Positions 44,522-56,068 are shown, counted from the first letter of the stretch. The stretch is 64,000 nt of DNA from Euphorbia lathyris (GCF_963576675.1 NC_088919.1:42616501-42680500); one strand, 5' to 3'. Program-made: numbers and translations. Notes: a model not told the origin generated them from the sequence alone.

Positions 44522-44800
44522 TTCGCATACTTCGCATAATTCGCAGTTATTCGAATATGCGAATTCGCATATTTTGCAAATACATTCGCAGAATTCGCAT
44601 ACTTCGCAAATACATAAAATATGCGAAGTGTGCGAACCCAATAATGGAACACCATATCTTCGCATACTTTGCGTATATTCCATATGCGAATTCCACGAAG
44701 TATGCGAATAACAAACGCATACACGGCCTTCAATAGACTTCGCATATTAAGATTTCGCGAACCGAAATCATAATATGCGAAGCACGCGATCTTCCGCATG
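44522..44800. repeat. TTCGCATA / TATGCGAA motif island upstream of mudrA
   Basis: At least 15 copies of TTCGCATA, TATGCGAA, TTCGCAAA or TTCGCGAA in about 280 bp, in both orientations, between the mudrA start and the right TIR. The duplication's right breakpoint (44555-44559) lies inside it; a stub of about 35 bp is present at the copy 1 end (35755-35793). Confidence 0.85.
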
Positions 44801-45029
44801 AAGTTCAGATTTACAAATTTCTAACCTCAAAAGTAAACTGCTGCTGAAACTAACATCAACGAGTTCAAAGCGATTTAACCATATGAAACTAACATCATAC
44901 TTACATGACAAGGTTTGGGCTTTGATTGATGAAGGATCTTAAGGAAAAAAAGAGAGAGAAAATCGCGAACTGTGAGAGTGAGAGTGAGATTTATCGCGTA
45001 AAAAGAGAGAAGAGGGGATGATCTGATTA

Positions 45030-45157
45030 AGTATCTTATATATATGAAGGGTATTGTGGGTATTTCAAATTAAATCAGTCTATATATGTAAGTTGAACAA
45101 TAATGGGTCTTAAAATGTAAATGGGCCTCCCATTACACCCATTTTTGTAATTTTCCC
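45030..45157 (-). repeat. right terminal inverted repeat of the MULE
   Basis: Reverse complement begins GGGAAAATTACAAAAATGGG and aligns with the left TIR. Just inside, near 44940-45010, is a GA/CT-rich stretch that probably forms the mudrA 5' leader. TSD AAAAGAATT follows at 45158-45166. Confidence 0.88.
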
Positions 45158-45963
45158 AAAAGAATTTTCCATTCTCTCTGTAAATATTATTTTATTTTAA
45201 TCCATTCTCTCTCTCATAAAATTTATTTTATCCAACATTATCTCTCTAAAACCTCTATCCTCTCTCTCTCTCTTCACCGTTTTTCACAGCCAGGAACTAG
45301 CTGATAAAAATCATTGTCAATCTCGTACAAAGACCTGGAGATACAAAATCATATGCAAAAATAGAAAATGTTGCTCCTTTATTCTCACTACAAGAAAATC
45401 GCGAATTACCGACGGAATTCTCCGGCGGAATTAATTCCGCTGCAATTCACCGGCAGATTACCAGCGGAACCATAGCCGCTACTGATCACCGACGGAACAG
45501 TGGCGGAATAGTAAATCTGTCCTGAAAATTTAATCTTTCCAGCCGAAGCGTTGGTATTTATTTCGGCTGGAGAAATCACCGACGGAATTAATATTTCACC
45601 TACGAAATTCCGCTGGTAATATTAACATATTAAAAAATAATAAAAAAGAAAATAATTTTGATGAAGCGGGAAAAGGAAAAACTTGCCCCCTAATATTTAT
45701 TTCCCATATATATACTCTCAAATTGCGCAGACCTAAACCCATTTCTCTCTCAACTTTGTGTGCCTCATCCCCTTTGCGGCACCCTGAACTCTTTCTTTCT
45801 ATTATCTTAAATCAGAACCAGTGCCCTAATCCATGGAACCAGAACCAGTGCCCTAATGGAATTATTAAAATTTTGGAGCTCTCACTTCTTCATTATCACA
45901 TTTGGAGCTCTCTCTTCTTAAGAAAGGACATCATCGCACTATACTTCATTTACGTAAGTGATT

Positions 45964-46067
45964 TTTTTTTTTTTAAAAAAATTTGCGCACAATGCGCTTA
46001 CATTAAAGAAGAGAGAAAAATCCCCACCAGACCCGGATGTGATTCGAACCCATGACCTCCCAAGGCA
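45964..46067 (-). mobile_element. 5'-truncated tRNA-derived SINE
   Basis: On the minus strand it has a pol III B box GGTTCGAATCAC (in GGTCATGGGTTCGAATC) and ends in an A-rich tail (T run at 45964-45975 on plus). It is flanked by a 13-bp TSD TACGTAAGTGATT at 45951-45963 and 46068-46080. The A box is missing, so the 5' end was truncated on insertion. It lies inside CACTA-2. Confidence 0.8.
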
Positions 46068-49000
46068 TACGTAAGTGATTACTTTTGAGTTTTTTGTTTT
46101 AATTTGAACTTGAATCAATTCTTATCTGTACCATTTTTGTTTAGATTGTCTTTACTAGCCTTGCTAAATGGAGCTTTGTGTTTATCGGTACACATAATCA
46201 TGTAAAAGTTTAGATTGACTTACATTGCCTTCATTATTCCTTAGAAAGGGGAGAAACATAGTGATAGATAGATGTCAGGAAATTGTAAAGAGTGGTTTCC
46301 TTTTCTGTTCCTTTTTTGACAACCACTTTTAGATGGAGAAGATTGTATGAAAAAACTAAGGAACTGAGTTCATATGTGGATTGCAGGGGATATATTTAAT
46401 TGTGGGTAATTTGGTACAAATTTCACCCATCTAGGTTAAACTTGAGTTGAATATTGTGGGTAATGGATTTAATAGTAGTTCCTAGAATCTGTTTGTTATT
46501 AGCATGATTATCTCTTATGTCAAAGGCTTTCATAAGAGCTTTTAGATATTAAAGTGTGTTTTGTTAGGAAAACCGCAAATGTCTCTGCAAGCTTGAAATT
46601 CTGCACATGAAAGGCATGATTGTTAAATATGTAAATGATAAACTAGCCTATTGGTCCGTGTCTAGCTTAAACTGAGCTACCTGCCCTAAACTTGCTTAAG
46701 GTGACTGATAGCTTATGAATTTACTTGGATGTGTTGGAATAAAATCTTTGATTGTATCTATCAACATCCTTCAAACTGGGAATCCTATATGCTAATGCTA
46801 TTGATGCCCCATATGACATCCACCTTAGATTTAGAACCAAGCATGCATTCCACTAACTACATCTACTGATACATTGCATATCCCCCATTCAGTAATCACA
46901 TATATTGGCTGATGAGAATGACACACTAAATAAACACACAAAGGCAGAAGAACAAGTAACAGATATGGAATGAGACTTATATTCATCATTCTCAATGTAG
47001 ATCAAAGAGTAAAGATAGTAAAGGAAAAAAATACTAAACATAAATCCTAGGGAACACACTTGCCCTTCTCATAAGAGAAGCTAAGAGATCCAAAAGCCAA
47101 AGTAACATTCCAAAACTACCTCGCCTTGTCACCCCACACCTATATATATAGTTATAAAACAGCTCTCACCTATAAGGCGATAACTAACTCCCATTAGACT
47201 CCAAAACCATGTATCCTATGATTCCCAAAATAGCTCTTTCCACGGATTCAATTTGTCAATTGAATTAAGTTAAATGATTAATTGAAGAAGAGTAAGAGAC
47301 AAGCAAAAACTTGACATTTTTGGTTGAATTTATTATGTAGAATTGCAGATGCACCAAGTAACAGAAAAAAGAGTGGAAGTAGTAGGATATTTGATAACAA
47401 ATACTAGAAGCTAGTTGCCGTTTTCCTAAATGTGGGAGCCTCAAATTCAATCAACAGCCCTATCTATTGTGAAATCGTGTTATAGCTAAGCTAGCTGACT
47501 AAACAAGATTAAAAAAATATGGGCTAAACGATAATCACTTTATACAGTACTAGGGGGAAGTGATAACAATATTTAAGCCATTTTCTAATTAATTGACATC
47601 AGCTGATGGAAAAAGACACCCTGATTTGATTTGAGATACCATTATGAGGGACATGATAAGTGAGAACACTAAATTTGTTCTCTAGACTAAGAGCATCAAA
47701 GCAGTATATCTGTTAGCATAATATGAAAAAGGCACTAGCCTAGTTAAACTATTTATCTAGTAGTCGGTGAAGGCACTAAGTTATGTACCCAAAGGCTACA
47801 ACTATGCATGAAGTCTCAGTTAAAGGGGTGTCGGTTCTCTTTGAGTGTAGAAAACTAAATGGACACAAAGTCTGGAGTTGGAGTTAGAGTGCCATGAGGC
47901 TTGGGAATTTTGGTTCAATATTGCCCCATGCTTGTAACTAACCAATCTCCTTTTGCACTTTAGAAAGACTTGAGACCTCTTTTCTGCATACTGAATGCTA
48001 CTCATAACAGCCTTTACATTTCTATTTTGTTCTTGTTATTATGTCCAATTTTTCACATGACTTTTGCTTGTACATGTGCAATCTCTTATTGTTTAAATTA
48101 TTGAGGTTTGAATCACTTTATTTTTGTATTTGAGGATTGAATTACTGCTTGAAATTGCATTAATATTTAAAGGGCTATATAAAGTAGTATAACTAATGAT
48201 TTTATAGACATACTGGAGGATCTATCACAGCCTGCTCAAGCCACACATACTGGAGGATCGATCTCACATTCTGAAACTTTAGAGCACTTGGTAAGACTCT
48301 TTCTTTCTCCAATTCAGTTTTGTTTGAATTGTTCACCCGTTAAGTGATTATTGAATTGCTCACTTATTCTTTTGAATTGCTCACTATATTGTTGATGTGA
48401 CAACAATTAGTTAGCATACTCTCTCTCACACTGGTTGAATTTTGGAAGGCATCTGGACCAAAGTATACTTCATTTGGGTGAGTTAACTTTTAATTTTGAA
48501 TTTTTTTGCTTTAATTTTGAATAGGTTTTCTTATCTATACCATTTTTGAGGTTTTGTTCATAGTGAACTTGATTAATATTGATATTGCGTTTTTCAGCTC
48601 GATTTCGTTGTTCCTCTAGTTGTTTTTTCAGCTCGGTTTCATTATTTCTCACCCCTCTCTTTCCACTCCCATCCTTTCTAAGTTTATTGTTTACCTTCTT
48701 TTGCTTGGCAGGACTGTTTGTTGGACAAAAGAAGCTGCATCAACAAGCTTGGGATTGTTCTTCAGTCTAGGTTAGTTAATTTCATAAATTTGAATTGGTT
48801 TGGTTTAATCTTTAATGGGTTTTGGCGGCTCAATTTGATATTTTCCCTATCAATTTGAAATCCTCCAACAAGTGCAGATTATATATAGTCTGAATTTGAA
48901 GGTTTCTAATATATTCCTACACCACCATCCTCTCTTCTCCTCTTTCCTTGTATTCTCTTCTCTGCTCTGTTTCGCTATGCCTATGGCTATACAAGAGAAT

Positions 49001-50064
49001 AGAAACAACCATAATGGCTTTCACTTTGTATTTTATAGTTTATAGGTTGTTATTTGTATTTTTTGTTGTGAGGATAACGAGGGTCCATAAGGACTTTGAG
49101 TTGAGTCGCATGGTTCATGTGTAAACTGACTCGCATAAATCCCTGTTTGAAACTCTGATCCTTCCCAACATGTCTGAGGAACACCAAAAACACCTTAGAA
49201 ACATCTAATCACTTCAAATTAGATTAAATTAAACACTACAATAAAGAAATACAAGGAATAAAAACATTAAAAACGAACTAAAATGAAAGAAAACTAAATC
49301 AAAATACAAATGGTAAACAGAGTAATAAAATGACCTTAAGATTTCAATAAGGTCTTATTCACTAATTAGTACCAATCTCATAATGCAACAGAACAACCAC
49401 CCATAATTTTTAGTAGAACAGTAGCCCAAAATTGCATTTGCAGCAGCTCCAAAATTTGGGATGTGTTTGATGGTTCTGGTTTATTTCTAGTGTTAATCAA
49501 CTAGGAAATGGATTTGGGATCTCTCCAAATTCAGTAGGAAATGCCATACATATCCTAATTTATATTCATCCAGTTTGGTTTTCACAAATTAGTAATCGAG
49601 TTTGGTCATGATTTTTCTTATATAATATATGCAGCTCCATATTTCCATTTTTTCAAAATTTAGAAATGCTGAAAACCTTACTTAAAATGAGTTTCCTTCA
49701 TTGTCTCTTAATTAGTACTTTGTTCTAGTTAATTAAATGTCTGTTATTGGACGAAGAGCTTAATCATTAAAAACTTCTGACTCAACTTGTGATACCAGGA
49801 CCACCTCATACCATATCAAGTATTGTTGTTGCTTAATCCTAATTCCATTTTTTCATATCAAGTATGCTAGTATCATAGCCCAACCAAGAGCATCAAGTTG
49901 TTCTTCTATAATAACTCAACAGAATTGTCTAACAAGATTATATTATGTTTCTCCAAATATTGGAACATATTTATGTTCAAATGTATTTTTGTATTAATAC
50001 CATAACTATTTGGAGCAGGACATTAATTAAATTGCATTAAGTTTATTGTATAGGTTGGATAAAA

Positions 50065-50765
50065 ATGGCTTTCAGAGATAGAATGTGGATGTATAGAAGC
50101 CACATGGCTAATGGGCTACTTAATCAACGATTTCTTGATGGGGTTGAGGAATTTACTAGTTTTGCAATTCATAAATATGATTTACTAACAAGAAATTCAT
50201 AAATATTTAGGAAGAATATGTCCGTGCAGTGGCTCTCAGTGCTCAGAGTGAAAGAGACAGAGCAATAGATTTATTAAAGACTTATTATGATGTTGTTGGT
50301 GGACATAGTAAAAAGCAGAGACTATATGGATTGGGTGATGCTGCTTGTAGGTACTTCGGGTCAACTACATCTCAGTGTTCATCTACACCAAACACACCAG
50401 GCGCATCCACTTCATCATCATCTTCTGACCCGCATTCTCATTTGCAGTCACAGTTAGATATGTTGCATAAGATAGTGCAAACTCTTGCTGATAGTCAACA
50501 GCGACATGGTGAGGGAGTGAAAGAAGAGGATCACGGTTCTCGTCAGCTTTATATTGGTGTCACTCCTCAAATGATTGAGAATGTTATGAAGAAGCAAAAT
50601 GACATGGAGGTGCAAATGAGAGAGCAGTTAGGATCTTTGCAGAATGTTATAGTGCGGTTTGAGTTGGAGATGGTCGAGATACGTGAGAGCCAAGCACAAC
50701 ATTCATCATCCAATCCGGGTAGATCTATAGATAGAGATGAGCTAGATGAGAATGATTTAACATAG
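50065..50765 (+). pseudogene. CACTA transposase-associated domain and coiled-coil protein remnant
   Basis: ATG 50065 opens a block resembling the plant transposase-associated domain (RMWMYRSHMANG, FLDGVEEFTSF). A probable intron ends at ATATTTAG near 50209, after which EEYVRAVALSAQ leads into a 178-codon open frame ending TAG 50763-50765. That part has GHSKKQRLYGLGDAACRYFG, a Ser/Thr-rich linker, then a long helical segment (MIENVMKKQNDMEVQMREQL) that is probably coiled-coil. This resembles the C-terminal part of plant En/Spm (Ptta-type) proteins. The assignment is moderate; it could also be a TNPA-like DNA-binding protein. The catalytic TNP2 gene is absent. Confidence 0.6.
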
Positions 50766-51264
50766 GATGGATGGTTTTATCTAGATATATAGTTTTATCT
50801 AAGTCAGACATATATAGTTTTTCCGTATGGTTTATCTTGATCGAATAGTTTTATGCTAATTACAACTGAATGTTATTTAATTATATATAAATATTTGGTT
50901 TGATAAGTTTATTGTTCACTTTTATAATTTATTCCAATATTTTCTAGTTAGATAAAAAAATATAATTGAAAAATAAATAAAATAGTATAATTTTAATTTA
51001 ATTTAAAATAATTTAGAGTTATGATATTTCCGACGGAATCCGCTGGAAAATATCTGTAGGTAATTATTTTTCACCGATGGAAATCCGCTGGAATAAATCG
51101 GTCGGTGCCCAAAAATACCGACAGGATTCTCCGACCGAAAAATGGGACAGAATATATTTCCAGCGGACAGAAACCGTGGTCGGTGTGCCGGAGCAGCGGC
51201 CCTTTTTCCAGCGGATTGAGTCCGCTGGAAATCCGTCGCAAATACGAATTTCCGACGGAATTTG

Positions 51265-52097
51265 TGTCACGTCCGTGACTAAATTTCTAGAATTTATACC
51301 TTGATAGTAATATATATTATAAATATTAGATGTGTGATATTAATTTGGTATTATAGGAAAAGTTTGGAGTTAATTTGATGGTTTTATGTGTAAATTAAAA
51401 GTTTAGAGTAATTTTTAAAAGTTTATAGAAAGATAGAGGATCAAACCTGATATTTTTCAAATTTGGATATAAATCCCAAATTCATACAGGTTCGAGCATC
51501 TTCTTCTTTTCCTTATCTTTTCTTTTCTTTTCAGTTTCTTTCTCTTTCATTTTTATCAAATCGTTCTTCGACCGTTTCTCCACCGTTTCTTTGATTTACA
51601 GAGTTTTGACCGTACGAATCACTCGAAATTTAAACCATAGTATCCTTATGCATAGATCTAAGTCCTAACCGAAGAGTTTTTGAGTTTCGGCAGTGTTTGG
51701 AGGGAAACGTCTTAGACAGAATTTAGAGGGGAATTGAACGAGGTGTTTTTCTTCAATTAGTAGCCAAGGTAAGTAACTATCAACTATATTTTGAATTTTT
51801 TTTATATATAGATATATATATAATCAAAGAATTTTCAGACAGTGATATTTTAGGGTTATGCAAGAATTTTGTAAAATTGGGGGTTTTCACGATTTTGCTT
51901 TTTATTGTGAAATTATGGTTCAAATAAAGCTATTGACTATGCTTCTATGTGAATTTCAGATTTTAGTTGATTATGTTGATTTAAGGCTTAATTTGGTTGA
52001 TTTACATATATACATATATGTTTTTGGTTTCAATATATATCTATATTGAACAAAATGAATTTGATGATTTCTTACGAATTGTTTTTGGATTGAGAAA
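51265..52097 (+). repeat. gypsy-like LTR A, 5' part only
   Basis: TGTCACGTCCGTGAC onward, matching 53617-54448. At about 52095-52100 it jumps to sequence that in the second copy is internal (55953 onward), so the LTR 3' half, PBS and proximal leader have been deleted here. Confidence 0.87.
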
Positions 52098-53616
52098 TTT
52101 GGTTTTTGCTTTGATTTTTCTCCTTATTTGAGAGACATTGCTACTGGTTTACATGATAAGTTAGTCTTCTTAGGAATATAAGAAATTGAGAAAATGATAA
52201 AGTGATCAATTGAAGATAATAGATATGGGATTGAGAAAGATAAAATATGGAGGTTTCATTTAATGGGTTTGGAAGTTGATTAATAATTGGGAGATTATAA
52301 CATGAATTTAGTGTATTATAGAATCTTAAGTTGAATAAATGAGATCTGAAATTTAAATTACTGTTTTATTAGTGAACTTCATTGGGTTGAGGTTTAGAAT
52401 TATTGAGAGTTGTATAAATGATGTTTAGAGAGATACCGATGTTAGTGATCAATGAGAACTAAAATGAGAGAATATATTAGAGTTCATGATTTGATGATTA
52501 AATAGGAAAATTTGGTAAGATTAAATAGTGTTTGAGGAAATAATGAAGATAGGAATTTTGAGGATAAATTTTTCTGATCTTAAGCACAGTTTGAGGTAGG
52601 AAATTACGAGATAAATATGATATAAGAGGAAATTTTTAGTTGACGTTTGTGTGATTATGGTTTAAGTTTATATAAGGATCAAATTGAGTGTTTATAAGTC
52701 AAATAAGAAAATCGAATGATATTATAGATTTATTGACTTTTATGGGTGTAAAGATATTATTTGGAGTTTGAAAAAAAACATTGATTATCGTAATTTAGGT
52801 ACTCTATCTTCCTTGGTTATATGGTTTGGAGAAAAGATTGAAGTTTCTTTAGATTGATAAATGATATACATAGTGGTGAGAAAAAAATAGCATGTTAGCT
52901 TAATTGATTTTGAGGAGTTAAATAGAGAATTATAAGAGTGATGTTGATATGAAGATTTTATGAAATGACTCTTATTGATAGGAAATTGTATCATACTAAT
53001 GAGGTTTATATTTGATTGATGATAATGATTGAAGATTATAATACGAATCATGATTGGAGTGAAAAATTATAGATATAGATATAAGTATTGTTATTATGAT
53101 GAAATAAGATTAGATATTGATGCAAATCATTGATTCGAATTAGTTAAAGTTTAAGAAAAATATAATATCATACATATTAGCGGTTCAAAAATGATATTTT
53201 TGAAGTATGTAGAACTTGGAGATAAGTGAAATATATTTGATATATATGTAATTGATGAAATCAATTGTGATTTACATCTATTGAAGTGAGATTTGGTTTA
53301 ATGATAGGAAGATATGAATCTAAAGTATATCATATGATATAAAATTAAATATATGATATTTGAAGCTTTATTGTGGATTTATTGGTGATGGAATTGAGTA
53401 GATTTAAGTATAGAGTTACTAAGAGTATATTAAGATGTCGATATTGATAAATGATGAAGTTAATGGAAGGAAACATTCGAATTTGTGGTCTAATGATGAT
53501 TATGAGGAATCTTGCTAATTTGAAATAATTTTGTGATCTTTGAGATTATTTGAGGAAGAAAATTTAGATTAGAGAACGTGAATTTCGAGGACGAAATTTC
53601 TTAAGGTGGGGAGAAT
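52098..53616 (+). other. non-coding internal region and PPT of unit 1
   Basis: AT-rich, full of GATTGA/GATTAT-like words and stops in all frames; no gag/pol trace. It ends with CGAGGACGAAATTTC and TTAAGGTGGGGAGAATT (53597-53616), a typical plant gypsy end with its polypurine tract before the LTR. Confidence 0.7.
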
Positions 53617-55359
53617 TGTCACGTCCGTGACTAAATTTCTAGAATTTATATCTTGATAGTAATATATATTATAAATATTAGATGTGTGATATTAATTTGG
53701 TGTTATAGAAAAAGTTTGGAGTTAATTTGATGGTTTTATATGTAAATTAAAAGTTTAGAGAAATCTTTAAAAGATTATAGAAAGATGGAGGATCAAACCT
53801 GATATTTTTTAAATTTGGATATAAATCCAAAATTCATACAGGTTCAAGCATCTTCTTCTTTTCATTATCTTTTCTTTTCTTTCCAGTTTCTTTCTCTTTC
53901 ATTTTTATCAAATCGTTCTTCGACCGTTTCTCCACCGTTTCTTTGATTTACAGAGTTTTGACCATCCGAATCACTCGAAATTTAAATCATAGTATCCTTA
54001 TGCATAGATCTAAGTCCTAACCGAAGAGTTTTTGAGTTTCGGCAGTGATTGGAGGGAAACGTCTTAGACAAAATTTAGAGGGGAATTGAACGGGTTGTTT
54101 TCTTCAATTAGTAGCCAAGGTAAGTAACTATCAACTATATTTTGAATTTTTTTTATATATAGATATATATATAATCAAAGAATTTTCAGACAGTGATATT
54201 TTAGGGTTATGCAGGAATTTTGTAAAATTGGGGTTTTTCACGATTTTGCTTTTTATTGTGAAATTATGGTTCAAATAAAGCTATTGACTATGCTTCTATG
54301 TGAATTTCAGATTTTACTTGATTATGTTGATTTAAGGCTTAATTTGGTTGATTTACATATATACATATATGTTTTTGGTTTCAATATATATCTATATTGA
54401 ACAAAATGAATTTGATGATTTCTTACGAATTGGTTTTGGATTTAGAAATCTGTTGCGGTTATTGTTGTTATTATTTTGGATTAAAGTCCAAATATGATTT
54501 TTATAATACAAAAGCACCAATTGAAGCCAAATGATTTATGGTTATGAAATAGTTTGGAATTTGATTGTGAAAGGAAATTTGAGCACGTTATGATTTTATG
54601 ATTTTATATCCATCGAGAGTTATCCGGATCGGTGGTTTTATATTTAAAGACCATGTTCAGTGAGGGACATGGCCTGTGTACACAGTCTGAAGACCTATTG
54701 GGTATGGAAATGAAGTGTCGGGTAAGACCATATGGGATAGGCAATGTTAAGAGACGTCTCGATTATATATGTGGTTATGGATTGATACTTAAGGGGAGAA
54801 ACTCGAGGATGGATACAATGTTTTAAGTTCATTTGGATTATGTTTTTGGTTACGATTGATTTTGATATAAGGTTTTGCGTTTGATTGAATACGAGTTGGT
54901 TTGATAAAACATTTATTTGATTACAAGTTGGTTTGATAAAACATTTATTTGATTATGAATTAGTTTGATAAAACGTTTATTTGTTTTGATTCGTTTTGAT
55001 AAGATGCATTATATAAGGTTTTGATTAAATCCCGTTATAAATGTATATATGTAACTATGTTAAGTAAAATTGATTTTTATAGCTGATAGTTTCTTACTGA
55101 GATTTCTGTCTCACGTTTTTAAATGTTTTAATGTTTTTAGGTGAGAAAGTACAGGATATAAAGAAGGTTACCGACCGTTTAGGCGAGGTTTGGAAGTTGG
55201 CTGCTTATTGTTAGAATTATAGTTAGAATTTTGGTATTTCAATTGTAATATAATATGATATTATGATATTGGGATAAATTAGATACTCCTAAGTATTGAT
55301 TATTATCTTTCTATTTCACGACCGATGCCGATTGAGGTCATTTAGGGTCGGGTGTGACA
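53617..55359 (+). repeat. gypsy-like LTR B, complete (1,743 bp)
   Basis: TGTCAC...GTGACA, 6-bp inverted ends. A PPT lies directly upstream and a PBS directly downstream, so it acts as the 3' LTR of unit 1 and the 5' LTR of unit 2. It contains tandem GATTACAAGTTGGTTTGATA-type units near 54880-55000. Confidence 0.88.
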
Positions 55360-55362
55360 GTT

Positions 55363-55374
55363 TGGTATCAGAGC
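55363..55374 (+). promoter_or_regulatory. PBS of unit 2, initiator tRNA-Met
   Basis: TGGTATCAGAGC three bases after LTR B. Confidence 0.93.
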
Positions 55375-56068
55375 TCTAGGTTAAATTCTTCGGACCTAAG
55401 ATTGATAGTAATTGAGGAATATGAAAATTTGGTGATAACTAAGAAATAGTCGATCGTAATTGAGATATATGGATATTTGGTGAAAGCTAAGAAATAATTT
55501 GAAATTTTTCGAGGATTGAGTAACTAGCTAATGTGGGGTAGAAATGAGATTTGATGGTTAGTAAAATATTGGGTGTATGAAAATTAGTAAATTATTTGAT
55601 ATTTGGCGCCATGGGTTACATATATGATCTTAAGTATGACTTGGAGTTGGTATTTGAGAGTTTAATAGTTAGCTTACAACTATATATATATGCGATATGA
55701 GTAAATTAGAACTTTGAGCTAGAGATAATAGAGAATTGTCTATATAGGTGCTGCGGGAGAATCAGATTCGTATCTGAATGTTATGATGTATTTTTTTCGA
55801 CCAGATAGAGGCCGAATCTGTCATGGAGTCCTAAATGAAAGTTCTTTATTATTATCTTACGTTTTCAAGGGTTTTTCAATTGCCTTAACCGGACTCCGTA
55901 GGAAAAAGTTATGCTGAAAACGGCATATGTTGGTCATTTTAGCGTGAAACCAGAATTTGGTTTTTGCTTTGATTTTTCTCCTTATTTGAGAGACATTGCT
56001 ACTGGTTTACATGATAAGTTAGTCTTCTTAGGAATATAAGAAATTGAGGAAATGATAAAGTACAAAAA

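Larger units (their letters stand above)
35794..44559. repeat. tandem duplication, copy 2 (8,766 bp)
   Basis: Direct head-to-tail repeat of 27028-35793. It starts in the Sirevirus tail (GACTAAACCTTCCGC) and ends in the MULE TTCGCATA island. Every ORF, stop codon, minisatellite unit and splice site of copy 1 recurs. Confidence 0.95.
16106..45157. mobile_element. Mutator-like element with Ulp1/DUF1985 and mudrA genes (29 kb, nested and duplicated)
   Basis: Terminal inverted repeats of about 125 bp (16106-16229 and 45030-45157) are flanked by an exact 9-bp TSD AAAAGAATT at 16097-16105 and 45158-45166. Inside are a DUF1985/Ulp1-like peptidase gene on plus, an unidentified minus-strand ORF and a mudrA transposase gene on minus. 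MULEs carrying captured Ulp1-like protease genes are known in plants (Kaonashi group in Arabidopsis), and this fits that class. The element was enlarged by an 11.4-kb Sirevirus inside a DUF1985 exon and by an 8,766-bp tandem duplication; subtracting both gives about 8.9 kb. The transposase has five in-frame stops, so the copy cannot move itself. Confidence 0.88.
45386..51264. mobile_element. second CACTA element, 3' terminus cut off
   Basis: Starts CACTACAAGAAAATCGCGAA. Subterminal repeats CCGACGGAATT, TCCGCTGG and CCAGCGGA are dense at 45405-45620 and again, inverted, at 51030-51260, showing that almost the whole element is present. The expected TTCTTGTAGTG end is missing because the gypsy LTR begins at 51265. 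The interior has a leader near 45720-45960, scattered exon-like pieces around 48210-48290, 48440-48480 and 48710-48770, and a transposase-associated coding remnant at 50065-50765. The remainder (46080-50060) is AT-rich without supported genes. It is larger than CACTA-1 and from a different family. Confidence 0.87.
51265..56068 (+). mobile_element. tandem LTR-internal-LTR-internal gypsy-like element without genes (LARD-like)
   Basis: LTR A (partial), internal 3' segment 52098-53616 ending in a PPT, complete LTR B 53617-55359, PBS 55363-55374, leader 55375-56068. The end of the second leader (about 55953-56068) matches the start of the first internal segment (52098-52210), so the full internal region can be inferred as about 2.1 kb. 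It contains no gag or pol, which is what is called a large retrotransposon derivative. The shared middle LTR suggests unequal recombination. The second unit is cut at about 56068 by hAT sequence. Confidence 0.75.

Noticed and set aside
27028..44559. Two independent MULE insertions side by side
   Set aside because: Only one pair of TIRs and one TSD pair exists; the repeat borders fall inside the Sirevirus tail and inside the MULE, not at transposon ends.
47265..48005. Minus-strand frames of about 60 codons in the CACTA-2 interior
   Set aside because: Short, no recognisable motif, and inside intron-like AT-rich DNA.
54632..54826. 64-codon frame inside LTR B
   Set aside because: It lies within an LTR and is a chance open frame; it shows no protein family features.
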